Shown here piece after piece: positions 26,970 through 35,303 of a stretch of 64,000 bases of DNA. Source of the stretch: Gp1-AA133 sp963850425 (lineage in GTDB: Bacteria; Acidobacteriota; Terriglobia; Terriglobales; Acidobacteriaceae); assembly GCA_963850425.1 (NCBI GenBank), contig CAWKLF010000001.1, positions 1,860,001 to 1,924,000 of the forward strand. The letters run 5' to 3'. The position numbers and the translations under genes are program-made. Position 1 is the first letter of the stretch; every line of letters begins with the position of its first letter. The notes below the pieces were generated by a model. That model was not told the origin of the DNA, did not search any database, and worked only from the letters and a program-made list of their open reading frames with translations.

Positions 26970-28685
26970 TCAATGCGAATCCCGCGTCACGCGGGCGCCA
27001 CTGTTTCCTACAAGAAAGTCGAGGTCAGCCCCTTGATCGGCCTGCTGCACGTGCTCAACATAGAGTCTCTCCCAACCACGCTTGGGAAGGGGGGGCGGTG
27101 TCCACTTGGCACGGCGTGCTGCGAGCGTGCCGTCAGCAACATCCAGTCCGAGATGGCGCTTGTGCACATCGAGGGTGACCATGTCTCCGGATTGGACGAA
27201 AGCAAGGGGGCCGCCTGCAGCGGCTTCCGGACAAGCATGGAGCACGACCGTTCCGTAAGCCGTCCCGCTCATGCGCGCATCGGAGATACGCACAATATCG
27301 GTCACGCCCTTGCGCAGAACCTTCGGAGGCAAGGGCATGTTCCCGACCTCTGCCATCCCGGGATATCCGCGAGGGCCGCAGTTCTTCAGCACCATGACTG
27401 AGTTTTCGTCGACGTCGAGCGCTTCGTCATTGATGCGTGCGTGAAACTCTTCGATCGACTCAAAAACAATCGCACGTCCGCGATGCTGCAACAGATGGGG
27501 ACTTGCCGCTGACAACTTGATCACTGCGCCGTCGGGAGCAAGATTGCCACGTAGCACCGCGATGCCGGCATTTTCCTTGAATGGATGTGCAAACGGATGA
27601 ACCACGGCCCGATTCCAGCAAGGCGCGTCGGCAACGTTCTCCCATACGGAACGTCCGTTGACGGTCAGGGCATTGCGGTTGAGAACACCAGCTTCGCCGA
27701 GTTCCCGAAGAACGGCGGGCACACCGCCCGCATAGAAAAAGTCCTCCATCAGGTGCTCGCCGGAAGGCTGAATGTCAACCAGGCAGGGCATCCCGTTTCC
27801 CAGTCGGTCGAAATCATCGAGGCACAACGGCACGCCAATGCGGCCGGCCAGAGCGACTAAGTGGATTACTGCATTGGTCGATCCACCGATCGCGGCATTT
27901 GTACGGATCGCGTTCTCGAACGCTGCACGGGTGAGAATATGCGAGATGCGCAGATCTTCCTTGACCATCTGAACAATGCGGCGGCCGGTCATCTGCGCGA
28001 GGGTACTCCGGCGAGCATCCACTGCAGGGATTGCGGCGTTGCCCGGCAAACTCATGCCCAATGCTTCGACCATGCTCGCCATCGTGGAAGCGGTGCCCAT
28101 CGTCATGCAGTGGCCCTTCGAGCGGTGCATGCAACTTTCCGCTTCAAAAAATTCCTCGCTCTTCATCTCGCCGCTGCGAATTTTCTCGGTCATCTGCCAA
28201 ACGCCGGTACCAGAGCCCAGATCGCCCCCGCGGAATTTGCCCGACAACATGGGGCCGCCGGAAAGCCCGATCGTGGGGAGATCGCAGGAAGCAGCCCCCA
28301 TCAGCAACGAAGGAGTCGTCTTGTCACAGCCCATTAGCAGGACCACACCATCCAGGGGATTGCCGCGAATTGATTCTTCGACGTCCATGCTGGCCAAGTT
28401 GCGGAATAACATTGCGGTCGGACGGAGCACGGTCTCGCCCAGCGACATTACGGGAAATTCCAGAGGGAAACCGCCAGCCTCCCACACGCCACGCTTCACG
28501 AACTCCGCAAGTTCCCGGAAGTGAGCGTTGCAGGGCGTTAACTCGGACCAGGTATTGCAGATCCCGATCACGGGCCGGCCATCAAACAGGTCGTGAGGCC
28601 AGCCCTGGTTCTTCATCCAACTGCGATGAATAAACCCGTTTTTGTCGAGCGATCCGAACCACTGCTGGCTGCGAAGCTTTTCCAT
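26970..28685 (-). CDS. IlvD/Edd-family sugar-acid dehydratase, probable L-arabonate dehydratase
   Basis: A 571-residue Fe-S dehydratase. Cys residues of the cluster region appear in GICNTWSELTPCN, VLLMGCDKTTPS and ESCMHRSKGHCMTMG, with the C-terminal swivelling domain marked by NCGPRGYPGMAEVG and SDARMSGTAYG. The IlvD/Edd family includes dihydroxyacid, phosphogluconate and pentonate dehydratases. Placement among arabinosidases with an AraD1-type protein and a semialdehyde dehydrogenase favours L-arabonate (or D-xylonate) to 2-keto-3-deoxypentonate. A branched-chain amino acid role cannot be excluded by sequence alone, but no ilv gene is near. It is divergent from GH127 with a LacI-type operator between. 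Confidence 0.88.
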   Translation of the reverse strand: MEKLRSQQWFGSLDKNGFIHRSWMKNQGWPHDLFDGRPVIGICNTWSELTPCNAHFRELAEFVKRGVWEAGGFPLEFPVMSLGETVLRPTAMLFRNLASMDVEESIRGNPLDGVVLLMGCDKTTPSLLMGAASCDLPTIGLSGGPMLSGKFRGGDLGSGTGVWQMTEKIRSGEMKSEEFFEAESCMHRSKGHCMTMGTASTMASMVEALGMSLPGNAAIPAVDARRSTLAQMTGRRIVQMVKEDLRISHILTRAAFENAIRTNAAIGGSTNAVIHLVALAGRIGVPLCLDDFDRLGNGMPCLVDIQPSGEHLMEDFFYAGGVPAVLRELGEAGVLNRNALTVNGRSVWENVADAPCWNRAVVHPFAHPFKENAGIAVLRGNLAPDGAVIKLSAASPHLLQHRGRAIVFESIEEFHARINDEALDVDENSVMVLKNCGPRGYPGMAEVGNMPLPPKVLRKGVTDIVRISDARMSGTAYGTVVLHACPEAAAGGPLAFVQSGDMVTLDVHKRHLGLDVADGTLAARRAKWTPPPLPKRGWERLYVEHVQQADQGADLDFLVGNSGARVTRDSH

Positions 28686-28731
28686 AGGTAATCCGAAAAC
28701 GGCATCGATGATAGCGCAAACTTGGCCGTCT

Positions 28732-28747
28732 CAGTAAACGATTACTG
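28732..28747. promoter_or_regulatory. Candidate LacI-type operator between IlvD/Edd and GH127 genes
   Basis: CAGTAAACGATTACTG is a 16-base palindrome around CG with a single mismatched pair. It lies 47 bases from the dehydratase start and 78 bases before the GH127 start, and overlaps the region where the -35 of the GH127 promoter should be. It contains the same AAACGATT core as the araD operator. Confidence 0.78.
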
Positions 28748-28756
28748 AAACCGCGC

Positions 28757-28762
28757 TATAAT
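28757..28762 (+). promoter_or_regulatory. Perfect -10 box (TATAAT) of the GH127 transcription unit
   Basis: TATAAT lies 62 bases before the GH127 start codon. With a normal 17-base spacer the -35 falls at 28734-28739, inside the palindrome, where there is no good TTGACA. Repressor binding would directly block RNA polymerase. Confidence 0.6.
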
Positions 28763-28824
28763 TCCGACCCGACCCTAATCGCAGGAACAAAATCAAGCTT
28801 TTGCGAAGCTCCAGGAGTTCAGAC

Positions 28825-30906
28825 ATGCGCAACCCCAACGCGATTTCACGTCGTCAATTTGTGACTTCCGCTGTCTCGGCGGCGGCCGTCTCTTCCTTAG
28901 GAGTACCCAGAGTTTTCGGCGGCAGTTCCCACGCCACTGCGGTTGCGGGCGGACAAACAGTCGACGTCTCTTTGACGGGCACCCCTTCCTGGAAAGATCA
29001 GGCAATCGAGAATCTCGCGAAATCCCCCCACGCCAAGTTGCGGCAGATTCCCGTCCGCGCGGTAACCATTAAGACTGGTTTCTGGGGACAGCGGCGCGAA
29101 ATCAACGTCTCAAAAAGCATCCCCACCATGCATGATTTGCTTGAGGCCAACGGGCGCATGAATAATTTCCGGCGTCTGGTCGGGAAGAGCGACGCCTCCC
29201 AGAGTGGCCCGGTTTTCTCCGACTCCGACGTCTATAAGTGGACCGAAGCCGTGGGATTTGCCCTTCAGTCAGGAGACCTGCCGGACGTGCGGGGAATGGC
29301 CGAGAAGGCCATCGATGAGGTAGTTGCGGTCCAGGAGCCTGACGGCTATCTCAATACCTACTACGTCGAAGATCGCAAATCGTTGCGGATGACCCCGAAA
29401 ACCCAATCGACCGGGCATGAGCTTTACAACATCGGCCACATGCTGCAGGGGGCAATCGCCTACTACCGCGGCACCGGAGACCGCAAGTTGCTCGATGCCG
29501 GGATCCGGTTCGTCAACGATTTTCTGATTCCAAACTATGGCCCCGCACCGAAGAAGCCAATCGTATCCGGACATCCTGAGATCGAGATGGGACTGATCGA
29601 GCTCTACCGCCTGACAGGCGACAAGCGGCACCTTGAGCTTGCAGGGTACGTCCTGCAAGGCGACAAGCGGGCGGAATTTCCCGAACTTAGAACGATCTAC
29701 ATGTTTAGCGGAACACCGTTTACCGCGCGCACGAAGCTGGAAGGGCACGCAGTGCGAGCGATGTATGCATGCTGCGGAGCGACCGACTACTACATGGAGA
29801 CTGGCGACGATGCTTACTGGAAGACCCTGAACCTGCTTTGGCAGGACATGGTCAGCACGAAGATGTACGTCAGCGGAGGTGTGGGATCACGTTCAGACGG
29901 TGAGGCATTTGGAGATGCCTACGAGTTGCCGAATTTCCGCGCCTATGGGGAAAGCTGTGCCGCCATCGGCAACATGATGTGGAACTGGCGCATGCTTTCG
30001 GCCACCGGCGACGGGAAGTTTACCGATGTCATCGAACGCGCCCTCTATAACGGCATCAATTCCGGCATGTCGCTGGACGGAACAACGTATTGCTACCGAA
30101 ATCCACTGGCCTTCGATCCATCGACGGGAGACAAGATTCGAAATCCGTGGTACGACGTAACCTGCTGTCCACCGAACCTGGAGCGCACCTTCGCGTCGCT
30201 CCCGGGATATTTCTACAGCACCAGCAGTGATGGAATTTATCTCCATCTCTACAACAACTCGGAACTCGACTGGCACCTGGAGGACGGTGCCGGGCTGAAG
30301 GTTGCGCAGAAAACAAATTATCCGTGGGACGGCGAAGTCGAAGTCGCGGTTACACCCGCTAAGCCAACGAACTTCATTTTTCACCTCCGCATCCCCGGAT
30401 GGGCAGATTCCTCGCATGTTGCGGTCAACGGCAAAGCCGTCACCGGCGTGAAGCCGGGAGAATACCTGCCCATTGAGCGAAAGTGGGCTGCTGGTGATGT
30501 CATTCGACTCCGGATGGAAATGCCGCCGCAGGTTTTGGAGGCGAACCCCCGCGTTGCCGATGATACTGGGCGCGTTGCACTGCAACGCGGTCCGCTCGTT
30601 TACTGCATGGAAGGAATTGATCAACCCAACGAGGTCGAACTGGCTGATGTAGCACTGAATCTCGGACAGAACCCGGCGTCGCGGTTCGAAAGTGACTATA
30701 TGAAAGACATGCTGGGTGGCATGGTCGTTCTACGGCATAAGGGGGTCGCATATCAGCGGTCTGGATCAGTGGCCGGCCTCTATTCGCGATACAGCACCCT
30801 ACCGCCAAGGACTCGGCAAATCCCGTTGACCTTTATTCCGTACTACGCGTGGGCAAACCGGCAGGCAACAGAGATGCAAGTGTGGACGCCACTCTCGAAC
30901 GCTTGA
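28825..30906 (+). CDS. Tat-exported GH127 beta-L-arabinofuranosidase
   Basis: A 693-residue enzyme of the former DUF1680 family, starting at ATG 28825 after AGGAG (28813-28817). The signal is twin-arginine type (SRRQFVTSAVSAAAV). The Zn-Cys active site of this family is recognisable: Glu and Cys in AYGESCAAIGNMMW and the vicinal Cys pair in VTCCPPNLERT, one of which is the nucleophile. A beta-sandwich domain follows (HLRIPGWADSSHVAVNGK). It removes beta-linked L-arabinofuranose, as found on arabino-oligosaccharides of plant hydroxyproline-rich glycoproteins. It probably heads an operon running to 35292. Confidence 0.92.
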   Translation: MRNPNAISRRQFVTSAVSAAAVSSLGVPRVFGGSSHATAVAGGQTVDVSLTGTPSWKDQAIENLAKSPHAKLRQIPVRAVTIKTGFWGQRREINVSKSIPTMHDLLEANGRMNNFRRLVGKSDASQSGPVFSDSDVYKWTEAVGFALQSGDLPDVRGMAEKAIDEVVAVQEPDGYLNTYYVEDRKSLRMTPKTQSTGHELYNIGHMLQGAIAYYRGTGDRKLLDAGIRFVNDFLIPNYGPAPKKPIVSGHPEIEMGLIELYRLTGDKRHLELAGYVLQGDKRAEFPELRTIYMFSGTPFTARTKLEGHAVRAMYACCGATDYYMETGDDAYWKTLNLLWQDMVSTKMYVSGGVGSRSDGEAFGDAYELPNFRAYGESCAAIGNMMWNWRMLSATGDGKFTDVIERALYNGINSGMSLDGTTYCYRNPLAFDPSTGDKIRNPWYDVTCCPPNLERTFASLPGYFYSTSSDGIYLHLYNNSELDWHLEDGAGLKVAQKTNYPWDGEVEVAVTPAKPTNFIFHLRIPGWADSSHVAVNGKAVTGVKPGEYLPIERKWAAGDVIRLRMEMPPQVLEANPRVADDTGRVALQRGPLVYCMEGIDQPNEVELADVALNLGQNPASRFESDYMKDMLGGMVVLRHKGVAYQRSGSVAGLYSRYSTLPPRTRQIPLTFIPYYAWANRQATEMQVWTPLSNA

Positions 30907-30921
30907 TGCAAGGAAGGACGA

Positions 30922-32223
30922 TTGAAAAACGACTTCCAGCCCTGTGGCCCGGAAGCAGGCCTGTCGCCACTGTGGAGAATCGCGGTGTTAGTGAGCGCTG
31001 CGATTGCCATCAGCTATCTGGACCGCCAGACCTTGCCCGTTGCTGTCAGCGCGATCGCAAAGGAAATCCCGCTTACCAACCAGCAGTTCTCCGCACTGCA
31101 ATCCACGTTTCTATTCGCCTATGCCTTCATGTACGCAGGCGGCGGGAAACTTGTGGACGTGCTGGGAACGCGGCGGGGATTTACCTTCATCATGATCTTC
31201 TGGTCGCTCGCTTGCGCCAGCCACGCCCTTGCGACCACCTTCGCCATGCTGGCGGCAAGCCGGTTTTTCCTGGGCATGGGTGAAGGCGGCGGCTTTCCCG
31301 CGGCGACGCGCGTCGTGGCTGAATGGTTTCTTCCGGCACAGCGCGCTACAGCAATGGGGATCATCAATGCTGGAACCGCAGTCGGCGCGGTGATTGCGCC
31401 TCCGTTGATCGCTGTAATTTTAAGTTTTCTGAATTGGCGGTGGATATTCGTTTACACGGGTCTACTCGGTATCCTTTGGACCTTGTGGTGGTGGTTCCGT
31501 TATTCGTCGCCGTCTGAGGAAGCGGCCTTTCGCCGCCACCAAGAACAGATTCTAACGAACGCAACCGTACCCCTTCTGCAAACCTGGCGTTGGATTGACC
31601 TGCTCCGGGTGCGTGAGTCCTGGGGGTTGGTGGGCGCCAAGTTTCTGAGTGACGGAGCCTGGTACTTCTATCTTTTCTGGCTACCAAAGTACCTCTATGA
31701 CGCCCGAGGCTTCAACGTGAAGGCGGTGGGCGCTTTTGCGTGGATCCCCTATGCCGCGGCAGGGGTTGGCTGCTTGCTCGGTGGCTGGTTCTCCAGTGAG
31801 TTAATGCGTCACCACGTTTCGGTAGACTTCGCGAGAAAACTTGCATTGGGGTTAAGCGCGGCCCTCATGCCCTTCGTCATCTTTATCCCTTACGTTCCGG
31901 TCTCGTGGGCGATTGTCATTTTTAGTCTCGCTTACTTTGGACAGCAGTCCTGGTCCACGCTGGTCATGGTTCTTCCCACCGACCTGTTTCCTGCGAGCGT
32001 GGTTGGCTCTGTGGCGGGACTAGTGGGTTTCGGCGGAGCGATGGGAGGGATCGCTTTCGGCGAGATTGTCGGTTTTCTGCTCGACCACGGTTTTGGCTAC
32101 GGCGTCGTCTTCAGAATTGCCGGCACTCTTCACCTGGTTGCGTTCCTGCTGCTTCAGCTTGCCATCCCGACCGTGTCGCCGCTGAGCCTCGGACAGAAAC
32201 TCACCTACGAAGGAGTTCGATGA
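30922..32223 (+). CDS. MFS permease, sugar-acid (anion:cation symporter) type
   Basis: A 433-residue twelve-helix transporter. SYLDRQTLPVAVSAIAKEI, the GKLVDVLGTRRGF loop and the GMGEGGGFPAATRVVAEWF segment are typical of the ACS family of hexuronate, galactonate and glucarate transporters. The start is TTG at 30922 behind AAGGAAGGA (30910-30918). The stop overlaps the next gene's start (ATGA, 32220-32223), coupling it to the enolase-superfamily dehydratase, so the cargo is probably the aldonate or uronate that enzyme uses. Confidence 0.88.
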   Translation: MKNDFQPCGPEAGLSPLWRIAVLVSAAIAISYLDRQTLPVAVSAIAKEIPLTNQQFSALQSTFLFAYAFMYAGGGKLVDVLGTRRGFTFIMIFWSLACASHALATTFAMLAASRFFLGMGEGGGFPAATRVVAEWFLPAQRATAMGIINAGTAVGAVIAPPLIAVILSFLNWRWIFVYTGLLGILWTLWWWFRYSSPSEEAAFRRHQEQILTNATVPLLQTWRWIDLLRVRESWGLVGAKFLSDGAWYFYLFWLPKYLYDARGFNVKAVGAFAWIPYAAAGVGCLLGGWFSSELMRHHVSVDFARKLALGLSAALMPFVIFIPYVPVSWAIVIFSLAYFGQQSWSTLVMVLPTDLFPASVVGSVAGLVGFGGAMGGIAFGEIVGFLLDHGFGYGVVFRIAGTLHLVAFLLLQLAIPTVSPLSLGQKLTYEGVR

Positions 32224-33392
32224 AAATCACCAGCATTCGCACACGCGTGGCGCGCTGGCGTGGCAAGACCATACCCCTGCCGCCTCACTTCTGTACGAAT
32301 CCAATGGATCTTCTCGAACTACCGGAAGCTTCCATGCAGACGTTCACTTTTCACGGCTGGCTCATCGTCGAAGTCTTCACCGACGCGGGCCACGTCGGGA
32401 TTGGCAACGCCGCGCTCGCCCCGCAAGTCACGAAACAAACGATCGACCTCTACCTGCAACCTTTTTTGATCGGCCAGGATCCCTGGGACACCGAATTTTT
32501 ATGGCAACACATGTATCGCAAGACCATGGCCTTTGGCCGCAAGGGAATCGGCATGGCCGCGATCAGCGCGGTCGATATCGCGCTTTGGGACATCCTCGGC
32601 AAAGCGACGAAGCAACCTGTCTTTCGTTTGTTAGGAGGCAAGACGAAGCGGCGAATTCCTGTTTATGCATCGCGGTTGTATAGCGTCGAATTGAGTGCGC
32701 TCGCTGCCGAGGCGGAGCGATACAAAAACGAAGGCTACAAGGCGATGAAACTCCGCTTCGGGTGGGGACCGAGCGACGGCGCGCCGGGAGTGCAACGCAA
32801 CCTCGAACTCGTTCGCACGGTCCGGGAAGCGGTAGGCAATGAGGTCGACGTCATGGCCGATGCCTACATGGGATGGACCCTGGACTACGCCAAGCGAATG
32901 TTGCCGCAGCTGGAGCCATTCAATCTCCGCTGGCTCGAAGAGCCGGTCATCCCCGATGACATCCACGGTTATGCCGAGTTGAAGTCGTGTGCGAGGGTTC
33001 CGATTGCAGGCGGGGAGCACGAGTTCACTCTTTATGGTTTTCGCGAACTGCTGGAGGCGCGGGCTCTTGACTACATCCAATTCGACACCAACCGCGTGGG
33101 CGGTATTACGCAGGCGCGAAAGGTCGCGGCTCTGGCGGAAGCTCATTCCATACCCGTCATTCCTCACGCCGGACAGATGCACAACTACCACGTCGTCATG
33201 GCCAGCCTGAATTCGCCGATGGCCGAGTACTTTCCCATCGTCGACGTGGAAGTCGGCAATGAGCTGTTCTGGTACATCTTCCGTGGCGAGCCAAAAGCAA
33301 AAGATGGATGCATCGAACTCGACGAAAGGGTTCCCGGCCTTGGGTTGACGATCGACGAAGCAGCACTCGAAAAGTTTGAAGTTATCGAATAA
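32220..33392 (+). CDS. Enolase-superfamily sugar-acid dehydratase (L-rhamnonate dehydratase-like)
   Basis: A 390-residue mandelate-racemase/muconate-lactonizing-type enzyme. The KLRFGWGPSDGAPG region, the metal ligands in DVMADAYMGW, WLEEPVIPDD and IAGGEHEFTLYG, and the catalytic His region PHAGQMHNYH follow the rhamnonate-dehydratase subgroup pattern. It would abstract the alpha proton of a sugar acid and eliminate water to give a 2-keto-3-deoxy acid. Linkage to an MFS sugar-acid carrier and an AraD1/FAH-type protein supports a pathway from an aldonate. The exact sugar acid is not decidable by eye; L-rhamnonate, L-fuconate or an arabinonate are possible. Confidence 0.88.
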   Translation: MKITSIRTRVARWRGKTIPLPPHFCTNPMDLLELPEASMQTFTFHGWLIVEVFTDAGHVGIGNAALAPQVTKQTIDLYLQPFLIGQDPWDTEFLWQHMYRKTMAFGRKGIGMAAISAVDIALWDILGKATKQPVFRLLGGKTKRRIPVYASRLYSVELSALAAEAERYKNEGYKAMKLRFGWGPSDGAPGVQRNLELVRTVREAVGNEVDVMADAYMGWTLDYAKRMLPQLEPFNLRWLEEPVIPDDIHGYAELKSCARVPIAGGEHEFTLYGFRELLEARALDYIQFDTNRVGGITQARKVAALAEAHSIPVIPHAGQMHNYHVVMASLNSPMAEYFPIVDVEVGNELFWYIFRGEPKAKDGCIELDERVPGLGLTIDEAALEKFEVIE

Positions 33393-33410
33393 ACCGAAAT
33401 GAGAGAAACG

Positions 33411-34409
33411 ATGCGGCTCATTCAACTCAAGAAAGGCGCGGTTCGACGGGTGGCCCTTGTAGCCGAGCCTTATTTGCATCTACTGGACGGATGTTCCTCT
33501 ATCTACTCGCTGGCCAATGTCGCACTGGCGGCCAACATGGGGATGACTGATCTCGTTCGCCAACGCGACCGGCGCGAGCGTCTGGAATACGACCCCATCT
33601 ACGATGGTCGTTCCGAGTGGAGGATCCTGCCTGCCATCGATCACCCGGAAGAACCGGCCCGTTGCCTGGTATCCGGAACCGGGTTAACCCACCTTGGCAG
33701 TGCACGAAATCGACAGTCCATGCACGAGGCCCGTTCGGAAGACCTCACCGACAGCATGACGATGTTTCGCTGTGGAGTGGAAGGAGGCCGTCCGTCTCCG
33801 GGCTGTGTAGGCACTCCGCCGGAATGGTTTTATAAAGGCACGGGCACCACATTGCGCGGGCATAGCGAGTCCCTTGATATTCCGTGTCATGCGGAGGACG
33901 GCGGCGAAGAGGCAGAGATTGCCGGCGTTTATGTCATCGCTCCCAACGGCCGGCCTTGTCGGGTCGGAATGGCGAGCGGCAACGAATTCTCCGACCATCA
34001 ATTTGAAAAGAAGAATTACCTCAACCTCGCCGGCTCAAAACTCCGCACGTGCGCGCTTGGACCCGAACTGGTGGTGGATCCTGATTTCCAGTCTGTGCCC
34101 GTAACGATCCTGATTGAGCGCGCGGGACAGACGCTCTGGTCGAAGACATTCCGCAGCGGCGAGACTGAAATGTGTCACAGCCTACAAAACATCGAACATC
34201 ATCATTTCAAATACGAGGCGCATCGTCGCCCGGGCGATGTGCACGTGCACTTCTTCGGTACCGATTGCCTGAGTTTCAGCGACGGCATTCGATTACAAGA
34301 AGGAGATGTGATGCAAGTTGCTTGTAAGGGATTTGGACGGCCGCTGCGCAACTCGGTAAGGGTTGCTACTGCAACTGCTTCGCTGATTGAAGTGTTTTCT
34401 TTGAGGTGA
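33411..34409 (+). CDS. AraD1/GguC-type FAH-superfamily protein, probable 2-keto-3-deoxypentonate dehydratase
   Basis: A 332-residue protein from ATG 33411 (MRLIQLKKGAVRRVALV); an ATG at 33399 adds four residues. It resembles the AraD1/GguC group of the fumarylacetoacetate-hydrolase superfamily: SGTGLTHLGSARNRQ, the segment PEWFYKGTGTTLRGH and acidic metal-site residues in GGEEAEIAGVYVI. Members have been linked to pentose oxidation, with AraD1 converting L-2-keto-3-deoxyarabonate to 2-oxoglutarate semialdehyde. The aldehyde dehydrogenase that would finish that path is at 53111. Assignment to the pathway is inference from family and neighbours. Confidence 0.8.
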   Translation: MRLIQLKKGAVRRVALVAEPYLHLLDGCSSIYSLANVALAANMGMTDLVRQRDRRERLEYDPIYDGRSEWRILPAIDHPEEPARCLVSGTGLTHLGSARNRQSMHEARSEDLTDSMTMFRCGVEGGRPSPGCVGTPPEWFYKGTGTTLRGHSESLDIPCHAEDGGEEAEIAGVYVIAPNGRPCRVGMASGNEFSDHQFEKKNYLNLAGSKLRTCALGPELVVDPDFQSVPVTILIERAGQTLWSKTFRSGETEMCHSLQNIEHHHFKYEAHRRPGDVHVHFFGTDCLSFSDGIRLQEGDVMQVACKGFGRPLRNSVRVATATASLIEVFSLR

Positions 34410-34418
34410 TTGAACTCC

Positions 34419-35292
34419 ATGGCAAAGCCGAATGTGGCACTTCTGGGACTGGGCACGATGGGCGCCGGAATGGCGGGCCGCCTGCTCTCCGCGGGTTTTC
34501 CCCTGACGGTGTACAACCGAAGCCTTGCCAAGACTGAGCCGTTCTCCCGTAGCGGTGCTTTTGCGGCGAGGCATGCCACGCGAAGCCGCGTCCCGCGCCG
34601 ACGTCGTCATAAGCATGGTTGCCGACGACACGGCCTCTCGCGATGTTTGGCTGGGCGAAGACGGCGCACTCGCCGGGGCTAAGGGCGGTGCGGTGCTGAT
34701 CGAGTCCAGCACACTCAGCGTGGGTTGGGTGAAGGAGTTGGCTGCCGCCGCCGAACAAACGGGGTGCGGGTTCCTTGACGCTCCCGTCACCGGTACCAAG
34801 CCGCACGCGGCCTCTGGCGAGTTGTTATTCCTTGTGGGCGGACCGGTCGATGTGCTCGAGTCGGTTCGTCCGGTTCTCTCGGTGATGAGCCGTGAGGTGA
34901 TTCACCTTGGCCCGCTTGGCAGCGGAGCCATGATGAAACTGGTTAACAATTTTGTATGTGGCGTGCAGGCCGCATCGTTTGCGGAAGGGCTCGCGCTGGT
35001 AAACGCTGCCGGTCTGGACCAGGCAAAGGCGGTGCGAATTCTTACCGAGGGTGCGCCCGGCAGTGGAATCGTCAAAAGGGTCGCCGCCCAGCTCGGTATC
35101 GAAGGTGGCGATCCGAACTTTGCGGTTCGATTAATGGCGAAAGACCTTTCGTACGCCGTGAATGAAGCAGCCGGGAAGGGAATTCAGCTGCAAACTGGCG
35201 CATCGGCACTGGAAATCTTCAAGCAGGCAGTTTCTTCTGGCCACGGGGACGAAGACTTCTCCTCGGTCACCAAGGTTTTTACGCGAATGTAA
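34419..35292 (+). pseudogene. 3-hydroxyisobutyrate-dehydrogenase-like NAD-binding reductase, broken by a +1 frameshift
   Basis: The first frame, from ATG 34419, gives the Rossmann motif LLGLGTMGAGMAGRLL and continues to about residue 50 (SGAFAA). The remainder, from about 34570 to the stop at 35292, is in the next frame: GMPREAASRADVVISM, DAPVTGTKPHAASG, and the catalytic-Lys region GSGAMMKLVNNF. The break is near 34569, where one base too many separates the frames. Joined, the two parts make a normal beta-hydroxyacid dehydrogenase of about 290 residues, which typically reduces or oxidises tartronate semialdehyde or 3-hydroxyisobutyrate. Whether this is decay, an assembly error or programmed slippage is open. 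Confidence 0.8.
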
Positions 35293-35303
35293 AACTTCGC
35301 GCT

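Noticed and set aside
26751..27401. Plus-strand open frame of 216 residues across the remnant and dehydratase end
   Set aside because: It is antisense to the IlvD/Edd gene over much of its length and shows no domain.
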